Below are positions 26,593 to 36,300 of a DNA stretch of 64,000 nucleotides, piece by piece. The DNA lies in NCBI RefSeq assembly GCF_900091575.1, contig NZ_FMCR01000007.1, forward strand, positions 372,001 through 436,000, written 5' to 3'. The translations under genes were made by a program, and so were the position numbers. The stretch is from Micromonospora saelicesensis (GTDB lineage Bacteria; Actinomycetota; Actinomycetes; Mycobacteriales; Micromonosporaceae). The stretch's first letter is position 1. Each line of letters starts with the position of its first letter. The notes below the pieces were generated by a model. It made no database searches, was not told the DNA's origin, and saw only the letters and a program-made list of their open reading frames with translations.

Positions 26593-26823
26593 GTGGGCCG
26601 ATGTGTTGTGCGAGGCGCGAAAGCCTACGAGCTCGCGAAGCAGGGGCTCAACGCGCCAGCCCTCGTCCTGGTTGGCGCAAGCGACCCCTGGCCACTCGCC
26701 AACAGGTGGTGGCCGCCGCCATCCCGGACGCCCACTGGCATGTGGTCAGCGGGCGGCCACTTCGCGGCGCTTGCCCCCGCCTACACCCACGGCCCTGCTT
26801 GACTTCCTCGGCGCGGCAAGCTG
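26593..26823 (+). pseudogene. Alpha/beta hydrolase C-terminal remnant
   Basis: The translation across two frames reads PALVLVGASDPWPLANR, then VVAAAIPDAHWHVVSG, then FAALAPAYTHG. This is the usual C-terminal block of alpha/beta hydrolases (Asp in the GxxD turn, His near the end). One frameshift near 26,705 and the missing N-terminal part mark it as a relic. Confidence 0.5.
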
Positions 26824-26846
26824 ATGCGCGTCCGTTTCATCTGCGG

Positions 26847-29153
26847 TCAGCCGCGGGCTCCCTCGCGGCCCATGAACTCACTCAGCGGCGCCTTTCGGAA
26901 TCCAGGATGGCCGGCGAACGCTGCCCACGTCGCATCGCGCGCTGGCTGATGATCGCTCGCCACATACACGCGGCACCCGGCCCGCAGCAGCGCGCGGGTC
27001 TCGACCTGGACGTCGATCCCGTACGGGCACCGATCGGCCGTGTGGGCGGGTGCGTCCGTAAGGACGAGGATGACCTGAGGTCCCAGATCGTCGACCAACT
27101 CCCGGCACCGCTGCATCGCGTCCTCCAGCGCCTCCTCCACGTCGCCCCCGTGGCCGGATGGCGCCACCGCCACGGCCTCAAGCAACGCCGCCATCGTCGG
27201 GGCGGGCCCGAACTTGCGAACCAGGAAGGGCTCGGGGTAGCCGTGATCGCTGTACAGCACGGCTCGGATCTGGTCGAACGACGACCACTCGGCGGCTCCG
27301 AGCCGCGCCAGCGCCGCGGTCAGGTACGTGTGCATGCTGGCTGTCACATCGATCACTAGCACGAGTCCGCGCGGTTCAGGCGGCGCGGCCACCCGGTGCT
27401 CGGCGGCGCCCGGTGACAGCGCCCAACTGACCGACGCACCGAACTCCGGCGGCACATTGCCCGGCCGGAACTGACCGGCCAGATGCATCCGGGTCCAGAA
27501 ATCACCGCGATTCACCTCCGGCTGCTGCCGGGGCTTGATGTCACAGTGGTTGCACACCCACGTAGCCCTCGGTCGAAGGCCGTTGGCGTATCGCAGCGCC
27601 ACGCCGATCGGCGTCTTGTCATTCGGGTCCGGCATGCCGTCCGACAGGGGACGGACCCGGCCGAGCCGCATCTCGTACTGGTCTTTCGCTTCGACGACGA
27701 GAAGGTCGCGCCGGTGGTCGCCGGGGGTCGAAACGGCGACGTCAGGCGTCAGCTCCACGCCGCCGGCCACGCGGGCAGGTTCTCGCCACACCTCCAAATG
27801 CGCGGCCGGCGTCGCGCCATGCCGCAGCATGCCGACGGGGCGATCTGTTCGGCCCTCGGACAGGCGCCATACGTCGCCGTCCTGAAGCAGTCCCGGCAGC
27901 TCGACGATCCAGCCGGCGTGCTCGGCCGCATCGAGCGTGGCGCACAGCACCCAAACCTCGTACAGCAAGCTCCGGTTTTGCCACAGTGGCAGGTTGAGGT
28001 ACTCCTGGACGGCCCGGTGGAGGACCTCGACGCTCATCGAGCCGGTCTTGCGGAAGACCCGCCGTTGCAACCATTCGCTGGCCTCGTCGCAGGCGGTCCG
28101 CAGCTGGTTAAGCCACGTGGCGAGCGTGTCGGGCGTCGCGAACAGCCGGAGTTCCAGGTCCGCGCGCCTGGCGGTGGGCCAGTGACCAAGGCGCCACATG
28201 GCGATGAAGCCGGCCAGTTCCTCCAAGTTTGATTGTCGCCCACGACCGCTGCCGGGCAGAACAACGGCATCGAGGTGCTCGTCCAGCCCGATGTCGCTCG
28301 GTTCGTTGACGCCGTGCAGATGCTCCGGCGTGGCCGTGGCAACGAGAACACGCTGCCCGGGACGCCCCGCGGGTTCGGCGGTCGCGACCTGTTTTGGCCA
28401 CTCGTGAAGCTGCGGGTCGACATCGGTCAGGCGGAAGACGGGTGCGCGGTCGAGGTTCGCCAGGTGAGCGCGGACGAGCCGCTCACCGGCCGCGACGAGC
28501 GCCTTGCCGGCATTCTCCGCCGCCCCGATGACGGCCAGTGGCCCGGACCAAGCAGGTTCGTGTTCCGCACGCGCCTGCAACGCAGGCCGGAGCCACGCCA
28601 GGTGCAGCAGCGCGTCGGGCAGCCGGAAACCGTCCGCGGAATCGACCGGCCAGGTTCCGTAGAGGCCACCGCCGTCCCACAGGACAAACGACCGGACTGC
28701 ATCCTCGTCGATCGTTCCGGTCTCTACGGCGCGAACCGTCCGCTCCAACGACCGGATCCGTTCGATGAAGGCCTCACTAATGGTCAGCCCGGCTACGTCC
28801 AAGCCGTCGCGCGAAATCCTGAACGTTCGCGGTCCCCCGGTCGTGACGGCGTGCTTCGCCAGCCGCGCGTAGATGTCGCGGACCATGGCCGTATACCGGC
28901 CGCCGCATCGCAGAAGCTCGCTAACGAGGGCGGACAGCGACGGTGCCGACTCGGCGAGCTGCCTGGCGGCCTCGCGGCGGATCAGCCGCTTCTCGTCGAC
29001 CTTTCCCCGTAACGGCCAAGCGATCGCGTCGAGGTCGATGTCGAAGGCGCCAAAGATCTCACCAATTGCTCCCGAATCCTGCTTCCCGGTGCCGATCTCG
29101 AGTCCGTCAACGATCAGCGTCGCAAGATCGCGGCGTGGAACGATGTTCGCCAT
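26847..29153 (-). CDS. PD-(D/E)XK nuclease-von Willebrand A fusion protein
   Basis: A protein of 768 residues from the ATG at 29,153 (SD AAGGA 8 nt upstream). Residues 1-430 are mostly helical and unassigned. At ~465-490, ELTPDVAV followed by DLLVVEAKDQYE forms a plausible PD-(D/E)XK nuclease core (Asp at ~470, ExK at ~488). At ~597-768 there is a vWA domain: LVLVIDVTASMHTYL (MIDAS as DxTxS), GGDVEEALEDAM and VILVLTDAPAHT. A short CNHC segment (ATWVCNHCDIKP) lies between them. It is a single gene facing the DUF262 gene. A nuclease joined to a vWA adhesion module suggests a self-contained defence effector. That is inference. Confidence 0.7.
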   Translation of the reverse strand: MANIVPRRDLATLIVDGLEIGTGKQDSGAIGEIFGAFDIDLDAIAWPLRGKVDEKRLIRREAARQLAESAPSLSALVSELLRCGGRYTAMVRDIYARLAKHAVTTGGPRTFRISRDGLDVAGLTISEAFIERIRSLERTVRAVETGTIDEDAVRSFVLWDGGGLYGTWPVDSADGFRLPDALLHLAWLRPALQARAEHEPAWSGPLAVIGAAENAGKALVAAGERLVRAHLANLDRAPVFRLTDVDPQLHEWPKQVATAEPAGRPGQRVLVATATPEHLHGVNEPSDIGLDEHLDAVVLPGSGRGRQSNLEELAGFIAMWRLGHWPTARRADLELRLFATPDTLATWLNQLRTACDEASEWLQRRVFRKTGSMSVEVLHRAVQEYLNLPLWQNRSLLYEVWVLCATLDAAEHAGWIVELPGLLQDGDVWRLSEGRTDRPVGMLRHGATPAAHLEVWREPARVAGGVELTPDVAVSTPGDHRRDLLVVEAKDQYEMRLGRVRPLSDGMPDPNDKTPIGVALRYANGLRPRATWVCNHCDIKPRQQPEVNRGDFWTRMHLAGQFRPGNVPPEFGASVSWALSPGAAEHRVAAPPEPRGLVLVIDVTASMHTYLTAALARLGAAEWSSFDQIRAVLYSDHGYPEPFLVRKFGPAPTMAALLEAVAVAPSGHGGDVEEALEDAMQRCRELVDDLGPQVILVLTDAPAHTADRCPYGIDVQVETRALLRAGCRVYVASDHQPARDATWAAFAGHPGFRKAPLSEFMGREGARG

Positions 29154-29179
29154 GACAAACATCCTTCACGACCGCCGGT

Positions 29180-29596
29180 CGTCCGGCTACGCCGTTTCAG
29201 CCCCCGGGGAGTCGCCGGCGAAGTCGATGACTGCTCCACGGAGTTGAATGTCGACGGCCCAGCGGAAGCCGACGATTTCACCTTCCCAGACTGCCTCGTC
29301 GAGGGCGCGGCCCCGGCCAGGCAGGTGAGTGCCTCCGGCGTCGGGAAGCGGCCGCAGGCGTCGCCGATCTCACCCAGAACGCGGGCCGCGCGGACGATCC
29401 CCGCATGGGGCAGGGACGTGAACACTCCCGCGTCGGGATGCTGCAGCAACTGGATCTCAATCTGCTCCTCCAGCGCGCTGATCTGCTCCCGCAGGGCGGT
29501 GAGCCCGGCCACCAACGCAGCGGTGACGTGCGCCCGGGCGGTGGCTTGAGGACCGGTGGTCCAATGATGACCCTGGACGTCAACTTCCGACATCAT
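29180..29596 (-). pseudogene. IS110-family transposase remnant
   Basis: The frame contains LREQISALEEQIEIQLLQHPD, then FTSLPHAGIVRAARVLGEIGD and FPTPEALTCLAGAAPSTRQSGK, the conserved C-terminal transposase domain of IS110/IS116/IS902. Just after it the frame shifts, and another frame continues VGFRWAVDIQLR. The N-terminal DEDD domain is missing. It lies directly upstream of the vWA fusion gene. Confidence 0.75.
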
Positions 29597-29656
29597 CCGC
29601 AGGACCGAGTACCGATTGCCACAGTGCTCAATTTGCCGATGCCCGAAGTTCCGGCG

Positions 29657-30139
29657 TCACCGATCGTCATAGGGCGGCCGGCGCTCGGATGAGGCGTGAC
29701 CGGCCCGCATCATCTGTCGCAGGACGGCTACGAACTCCTCGCTCTGGCTGAGCGCCATCCGCCGGAACATCGCGGCACGGCGTACACGCCGCAGCCGCGA
29801 AAGCCGGTGGGTACGATCCCAACGCGAGTGGGTGCGGAACCGTTCCCAGGCGGACTGGCGACTGACCCCGAGGGCATCGGCAACCTGTTCCCAGGTCATG
29901 CCATGGCGGCGGGCCAACTCGACCTCCAACTCAAGTAGCCGCTCGGCCGCAGCCGAAATTTCGGCTGCGGCCGCGATCCAGTCGGCGAATTCGCTGTCTC
30001 CCCGTGGGCCCTGCGACGGCTGCCGCTCCATCGCACTCGCAGCGACTCGGTGCTCGTGAGCAAGATCGGTCAACGCTGCGCCGAGGCAGGACAGCGCATA
30101 CGCGTGCGCCTTCAAGGTATTTCTGTACGTCCGCGCCAT
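29657..30139 (-). CDS. Small helix-turn-helix protein
   Basis: A protein of 160 residues. ARRHGMTWEQVADALGVSRQSAWERFRTH (~residues 76-104) is a typical helix-turn-helix. The N-terminal part is a helical region rich in Ala and Leu. The C-terminus is basic (RLSRLRRVRRAAMFRRM). It is probably a DNA-binding regulator. The ribosome site is weak. It sits between the IS110 relic and the divergent small membrane protein. Confidence 0.65.
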   Translation of the reverse strand: MARTYRNTLKAHAYALSCLGAALTDLAHEHRVAASAMERQPSQGPRGDSEFADWIAAAAEISAAAERLLELEVELARRHGMTWEQVADALGVSRQSAWERFRTHSRWDRTHRLSRLRRVRRAAMFRRMALSQSEEFVAVLRQMMRAGHASSERRPPYDDR

Positions 30140-30258
30140 GCTCTGATGTTGTCAGGTTTTTCCTGACCGGGAAATCTTGAGTTCTCGCTGGTCAGCCGCT
30201 CGGACGAGATACGGAGGTCGGAACGCGTCCACCAACGTTGCCCCATCGCTTGAGGTCG

Positions 30259-30552
30259 GTGAACGTTGGCCGTGTGTCGAGTAAAACAACCTCGCCCCAG
30301 CAGACTTCGACAGTTCCAGACGCCTCTACGCCGTCCACACAGCGGTCCGGGCCTCCCGACCCGTCGCGCGCCATCTGGACCGCCATCATCCTGCTCGCCG
30401 CGATACCCGTCGGCTCCGCCACCGGCTTGTTGTCAGTCGCCGGCGGGATGCCGGTGCCCCTAGCGATCATCGCTGGCGGCGGCGCCTTCGGCGGCACTGT
30501 CGCGCTATTGCTGGCCCTAGCGCAATTCCTCGACGGAGATCAAACTCGATGA
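30259..30552 (+). CDS. Small two-helix membrane protein
   Basis: A product of ~97 residues if started at the GTG at 30,259 (an earlier start at 30,238 is possible). The first ~40 residues are polar and Ser/Thr/Pro-rich. Two membrane segments follow: AIWTAIILLAAIPVGSATGLLSV and PLAIIAGGGAFGGTVALLLALAQFL, ending LDGDQTR. No family was recognised. It could belong to the signalling set 300 bp downstream, but the gap argues against tight coupling. Confidence 0.5.
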   Translation: MNVGRVSSKTTSPQQTSTVPDASTPSTQRSGPPDPSRAIWTAIILLAAIPVGSATGLLSVAGGMPVPLAIIAGGGAFGGTVALLLALAQFLDGDQTR

Positions 30553-30850
30553 CCTTCCTGGATCCCACATCAGGCAGGGCTTGGCCTGACAGTGAGCCGC
30601 TGACACGAGCGGAGCACACGTCGCCGATCGTCCACCCTCCGACCCACCTTGCTGTCAGCCGGAACCACATGGTCGGTTTTCAGCGGAGCCGGCAGGAGAA
30701 GCTCTTTCGCCGGTCGGAAGCCTTAAAGGCACCTCGTGCCTACGCCGTCCGGGCAGTGGTCAAAGGGGCCGCAAGATCGCGAAACGGGTCGGCCGAAGGA
30801 GAAGGGGTAGAGTTGCCCGACCCTTGCGCTACCTGGAGGACACCGCCGGC

Positions 30851-31252
30851 ATGTCCCGACCTGCCCTCGTCTCTCTTCCCGACCCGGCCCTGGCGGCGGA
30901 TGATGTGCCGCTCAGTGACTCGCTAGTCGCCGAGCTCGGCAGGCGAGGTTGGCGGGTTGACGACGACCCGCTGCGGGCGCGCTGGTTGCGGCTTGCGGCG
31001 TGTCACTCCACTTTCCTTTACGAGATTGGCCGGACGCCGATCTCGGCCGCCGCGCTGGCGGCACTGGGCAAGGTGGGCGCCACCCATCTGGTGCTCGCAG
31101 TGGCCGACCTAGTCGTGGAGCGCACTCGTCCAGACAAGGTCAGCAAACAGAACCAGCTCATTGCGCACATGCCCGGGCGCGTCGCCCGGCGGGTGGCGGA
31201 CGGCGACCCCAGTGCAGGGCGGCGTCCAGGTCCGGCACCCGCGACCGGGTGA
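30851..31252 (+). CDS. Possible degenerate RNase III-like protein
   Basis: A protein of 133 residues from the ATG at 30,851, with GGAGG 13 nt upstream. LVAELGRRGWRVDDDPLRARWLRLAACHSTFLYE followed by ALAALGKVGATHLVLAVADLVV recalls the RNase III pattern (HxS...E, then LGxxG), but the catalytic acidic signature (NERLEFLGD) is not conserved, so the call is weak. The last ~15 residues are low complexity. Its stop overlaps the GTG of the kinase gene by 4 nt, so the two are co-translated, or one longer protein was split by a frameshift. Confidence 0.5.
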   Translation: MSRPALVSLPDPALAADDVPLSDSLVAELGRRGWRVDDDPLRARWLRLAACHSTFLYEIGRTPISAAALAALGKVGATHLVLAVADLVVERTRPDKVSKQNQLIAHMPGRVARRVADGDPSAGRRPGPAPATG

Positions 31253-32025
31253 CACGCTTCCACCGGCTCGCCGATGCCGCACGACACCACGACGCCGCAG
31301 TCCGCCTGGCCGACCATCTGGACCACACCAACCGCGCGCTGGCGGATGCCGACAAAGAGGCGGTGCAGTTCGGCCGCTGGATCGATGAGTACTGCGCCGC
31401 CAAGGTCCTGGAGATCAAAGAGATGGAGAACATACGCCTGATCACGCCCGCTGAGTCCGGCCATTGTGAGGTCACCCTCTCGCCGTCGTTGCTGCGGGGA
31501 GTTCTGGACAACCTCATCAAGAACGCAGTCGAGGCGATGCCGAACGGCGGCCGGATCATTGTCGACTGGTACAACGAGCCAGGCCATCTGTTCCTCGTCG
31601 TGCACGACGACGGCCCAGGGCTGTCCGACGAGATCCGCGAGGGGTTCTGGCGGGACGAGACTGTGACGAGCAACAAGTTGCACGGCTCGGGCATGGGGTT
31701 GTGGCTGGTACGCACGGACCTGCGCCGGCTGGGTGCCACGATCTCCGATGACCCCGGAGCCGCCGGCCAGCGCTGGATCATCGACCTGCCATGCGAGGAC
31801 GTGACAGATTCCGATGCGCCCGATCGCAAACCGAGCCCGACCCTGGTGCCGCTAGTGGGGGCGGGTCCCCGACGCACAGTCCGGGTGTTGCTCGTGGACG
31901 ACCAAGAGAATGTCGCCCGTACGATGGCCGGACACCTCGAGCCGATTGCCGCTCAGATCGAGATCGCTCACGACGGCGAAAGCGCGCTGACCAGGCTTGG
32001 TACCGGACATTACGACGTCGGGTAA
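31249..32025 (+). pseudogene. Histidine kinase ATPase domain with start of receiver domain
   Basis: The open frame starts at the GTG at 31,249 and gives 258 residues. No transmembrane or sensor region is present. The HATPase domain has an N box (LDNLIKNAVEAMP), G1 (VHDDGPGLSDEI) and G2 (GSGMGLWLV). A receiver domain begins at ~residue 207 (VRVLLVDDQENVARTM, acidic pair DD) and stops at a TAA after HYDVG. The missing half continues in the next frame as VTDLQMP, so one base appears to be lost near 32,020. It is annotated as broken. A sequencing error is an alternative. A soluble kinase with an attached receiver fits a defence signalling cascade more than a classical sensor (inference). Confidence 0.75.
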
Positions 32026-32036
32026 CCGATCTACAG

Positions 32037-33059
32037 ATGCCGCCCGATACCTGGGGTGGGTTATGGCTGCTGAGGCGCATGCAGGAGGAAGGCCACCGGG
32101 TGCCGGTGGTGGTGCTTTCCGGCGAGGGAAGCCTCGATCAGGCGATGGACGCGACTAACGCGGGCGCCGCCAAGTACGTGACCAAGGCGATCGCTGCAGA
32201 GAAACTCGCCGCCGTAGTCGAGGAGGTCTTGGCCGATCTACGTCAGCGAAGCCGCAGCGATCTGCAGCACCTGCCGCTGCCGGTGGCGCTCGGCCTGCAG
32301 CGATACGAGTCGGAGACGGTGGCCAACCTGCGACTACGTGCCGGCCATGCGGCCATGGAAGACGCCCTCCGGTTCATCGGCGCGGTCGGGCTCGGCGAAC
32401 TCTTGAGCGGCGACCCGGAGGCGCGGGTGCCTCGGCCGGTGCTGGCGCCACACATGATGCTCGGTAAATGGGTTGATCTGCTGAAGGCGCTCGGCACGCG
32501 GCTAACGCAGGACTCGTATGCGGGACAGGTCATCCGCAGTCTCGACCTGGACGCGCTCGCCGTCGTGAAGGCCGGCCGCAACGTGGTCAGCCACCGCTCT
32601 GAGCGCCCCAACGACGAGGTGGCCCGCATGATCGACGAGGTCGACCCGCTGTTGGAGCAGTTCGCCGCAGCCCTGCGTCACATCCCGGGCCGCACCGTGA
32701 TGATCGCCGATACCCTGCGACTCAATTCAAAACGATATGTGGTTGCCGCGTTCCGGATGACCGGCACTGGTCCGGTTCTGCCAAGTGCCAAGTTGACCAG
32801 CAGCATTTCTCCCAAGGAGCATTCGGTCGGCCTATACCGGACTGGCGTCGACTCCTGGATCCCGATCGGCCCGTGGATGACGGCCCGACCCGGTAAGGGC
32901 CGGGGCGAGTGGCAGGTCTCGGTCATCGACGGTGTCACCCAGGGGTCCCGGGGCCGGCCGGCGAAGCTGGCCTACCAACCCTTCGGTGAAGGCGATAAAT
33001 GGGAGACGGAAGCTGACGAGGACACCGATCAACTGATCCGTCGGTCGACGGCCCGCTAG
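32037..33059 (+). pseudogene. Second half of receiver domain fused to a HEPN-motif domain
   Basis: Continuation of the preceding gene in another frame (from ~32,021). An ATG at 32,037 could start a separate product of 340 residues. The receiver is completed by VTDLQMP (phospho-Asp), VPVVVLSGEGS (Ser/Thr) and AAKYVTKA (Lys). After it comes a helical domain with AVVKAGRNVVSHRSERPNDEV, an exact RX4H HEPN motif (RNVVSH). The last ~120 residues (VMIADTLRLNSKRYVVAAFRM) look like a beta-rich module of unknown kind. The architecture kinase-receiver-HEPN suggests a phosphorelay that activates an RNase. This is a proposal from motifs. Confidence 0.7.
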
Positions 33060-33318
33060 GGATACCGAATCGAAACCGCGCCCCCGACGGGAGCGCCGCG
33101 ATCAGGACTGGCAGTCACGGCCACACCAGACACCGCCCAAAGGAAAGGGTCAACCAGGCGGTCCGCCAACCATACGGCTGACAGCTGCCCGACGCCGGCT
33201 CGAACTCGACCACCTCTTTAAACGCACCTGTCGACTACCGAAGTCATCATGCTCCGCAGGACTCACGGCCCATGCCGGTGACCAGGAGTGGGTATGCGAA
33301 ACCGAGGCCAGCTCGACA

Positions 33319-36300
33319 TCACCACACAGCAACGCCAATCAGCATGAGATCGTCTGCACCGTCATCCAACGGCGCTCCGGCTATCGCCTGCAGGCCCGCC
33401 CCGACCACACCGTCGGCATCGCGCCGGAGCCATAGCCGCCCCACCGCGGCGTCGCCGTCACGGCGGGCGAGGACGACACGACCTTCGTAGAGGTCGAGTT
33501 GCCCGGAGGTGACGGGCTGGAAGACCTCGCCGGGCGCCTCCGTCACCAGGAATCGGCGAGTCGCGCCGAGCGCAGGCCCGACGTCCGAGAGCGAGACCCG
33601 CAGCGCCCCGACGGGCTCCTGGTCTTGCTTGCCGAGGAGGCGGCTGAGCACGTCCGCCGCCACGCCGCGACGTAGCTGCTCGTGGTAGCGCTCGTTGCGG
33701 AACACCCGCAGGCAGCGGTAGCAGCTGGTCTCCGGGCCGCATTCACAGTCGCGGACCCGCTGCAGGGCCTGGTCGAGTACGTCCCGCAGCCGCTCAGCGA
33801 TGCGCCGGACGTGGCCGGCTCCTCCGGGCACGGTGTCGTAGAGCATGATCACGCTGCGGCCAGCTTCGGTTCGGTAGACCGTCGCATCGATATCGTCGCG
33901 GGAGATCTCGAGCGCGCGCACCGCCCCCTCCACCAATGCGTACGCGACCGATCGCCAGGCGTTGTCCTCGACTCCGATCACGACCGCACCGTCGAAGTTC
34001 AGGTCGAGGACGTCCGTCTGATATTTGTGGGCCAGCGACAGGTTCTCCATGCGGCCACGGCACTCGCGGCCGCTGAGTGGACTCTGGTGGTCGACCCGAC
34101 CATCGATGGCCCGGCCGGCGAAGCCGCAGGTCGCGCAGACGAGGAAGCCGCGTCCCATCGCGCCGTCGCTGATTGCTACCAGCTCGCCTCGGGCACCGGC
34201 CCGGATGGTGATCGCGCCTCCGGCGAGGTCCAACTTGTCCGCGTACAGCTCGGCACCGGGCGAAACGACGTGGGTTGCGCCGTGCCAGGCTCGTCGCGGC
34301 GCACTGGTGGGTCGCCGGCCGGTGCCGCGTGCCGCGACGAACCCGAAGACGGGAATGGCGTACTGACGGGGTACGCCGACGAGGGCGGAGCCGCAGGCCG
34401 GGCATTCCTGGTCGAGGCGGTCGATCGAGTCGCGGTAGTGGCCGCATCCGTCGCACACCGCGTAGTAGCGTCGCTCAAGGTCTCGTCCGGGCAGCCGGTA
34501 CAGGCCGGCCGACTGCCAAACCAGTCCCCCAGCGACGACCTCCGCGCCGGGTGCGTACTCGTAGATGGCCGACGAGAGGTCTCGGGAAAGTTCCAGTTGC
34601 TTGGCGATGGGGGCGTCCGCGAAAGCCAGCCGCAGCTCGACGGTGTCGACGGGAAATCCGTACTTTGGCAGGACGTTTCGGTTGGCGAGCAGCCCGAGCA
34701 GTTCGCGGCGAGTGATCGTGTTCATCACGCGGCCGTACCGCGCGGCCTTGTCGTCCTGGCGGGCGGTGAAGGCCTCCTGCCGCTTCTGCTCGTACGTGTC
34801 GACATCCTGCTGCAGCTCGGCCCGGACCGACTCCAGCAGGTCGACCAGCTGCTCAACCCACTCTTGGGAGTCGACGCCGATGATGTCGCGCACCTCGGCC
34901 GGCAGCACCTGCCGCAGCGAGTCGGTGACCTGCGGCGGCACCGGTGTGAGGAAGTCGCGAACCAACGTGACCGGGGCGATCCCGTTTTCACCTGGCAGGA
35001 AGAACTCCCCTGCCGTACGCCAGATGGTGCCGTGGATCCGAAATTGGTGCCGGAAGAACGCGGCGAGCGCGACGGAGTGGGCGTGCCGCCTATCGATGCG
35101 CACGTTGGTCAGGGGCACGTACGGCGCCCGGACCTCGCCGGCGATCATCCGGTCGGGCTCGGCGAAACGGGATAGGTCATGCGAGCGGCGCTGGGCATAG
35201 GTGAGCACGAGCGCGGCTGAATCGGTTCGGCGGCCGGCCCGACCGGCCCGCTGGACGTAGTTCGCGGTGGTCGGAGGCATGTTGCGCAGCATGACGGCTT
35301 GCAGCTCGCCGACGTCGACGCCGAGTTCGAACGTGGTGGAGCAGGAGAGGGCGTTGACTTCGCCGCGGACGAATTGCTGCTGGATTTCGGCGGCTCGTTC
35401 GCTGGTCCACTGGGCGGTGTGTTCGAGTACGCGCAGCGGCACTGGGTTCATGTCCCGGTAGACGTTGCGGTAGTGGTCCGGGTCGGTGTCCGCAGCAGGG
35501 AGCGTCCATGGTTCGAGGTCGCCGGTGCAGGCCATGGTGGGGCAGGTGGCGCGCACGTTGAACGGGGTGAGCTTTCGGCACCTGCTGCACTGCCACATGG
35601 TCAGGCCGCCGGCCGTCGGCGTGCAGGTGATCAGGGCGGAGTCGAGCTGGTGGACCTGGCCGATGCCGGCTTCGGTGCTGGCGATCAGCCACTCGGCCTG
35701 TGGCCCCTTGGTCAGCAGGCGCCACACGCCCTCCAGCAGCTGGATCGGGTCCGCCTGCCGGTCGAGCCGAGCAAGCACGCGGGTCACGAAGTCGGCCCGC
35801 CGGTTGGTCCCCTTGGTCGGCAGCCAGCTGAGGACCTTGCGGCGCGCGTCGGAGCCGATGCCGCGTACGTAGATCGGGCCGAGCCGCGGCTGGAACGCCT
35901 CGTCACGGGGGTCCACGCCGTCGAGGGCACCGACGGCGCCCTGGAGCCGAATCGATCGAATCAACTCGGAGAGCAACGCCCAGACCTCTTCGTCGCTGAG
36001 GCCGAGGGCGAGCAGCGGCTGGGGTGGTAGCCAGGCGGGGTCGCGGGACATGTCCCAGGCGACGAGTCCCCTGCCCTCCAGGGAGTTGCGTTCGTCGACG
36101 CCGACGGCCTCGATCTGTGCCCAGAGGGCGACTTGCCTCTCCCGGGTCTGTCGGCTCTGCCGCCGTTCGAAGATGCCGTATCGGTCGGCTACTCGGGAGG
36201 TGTGGTAGACGACGTCGGTGAGGCGAACCTCGTCGTCGGCGGCCGCAGCGGCGACGGCACCCTCGTGGAGCAGCCGCCGGCGCTGCACCCGCTCGTAGGA

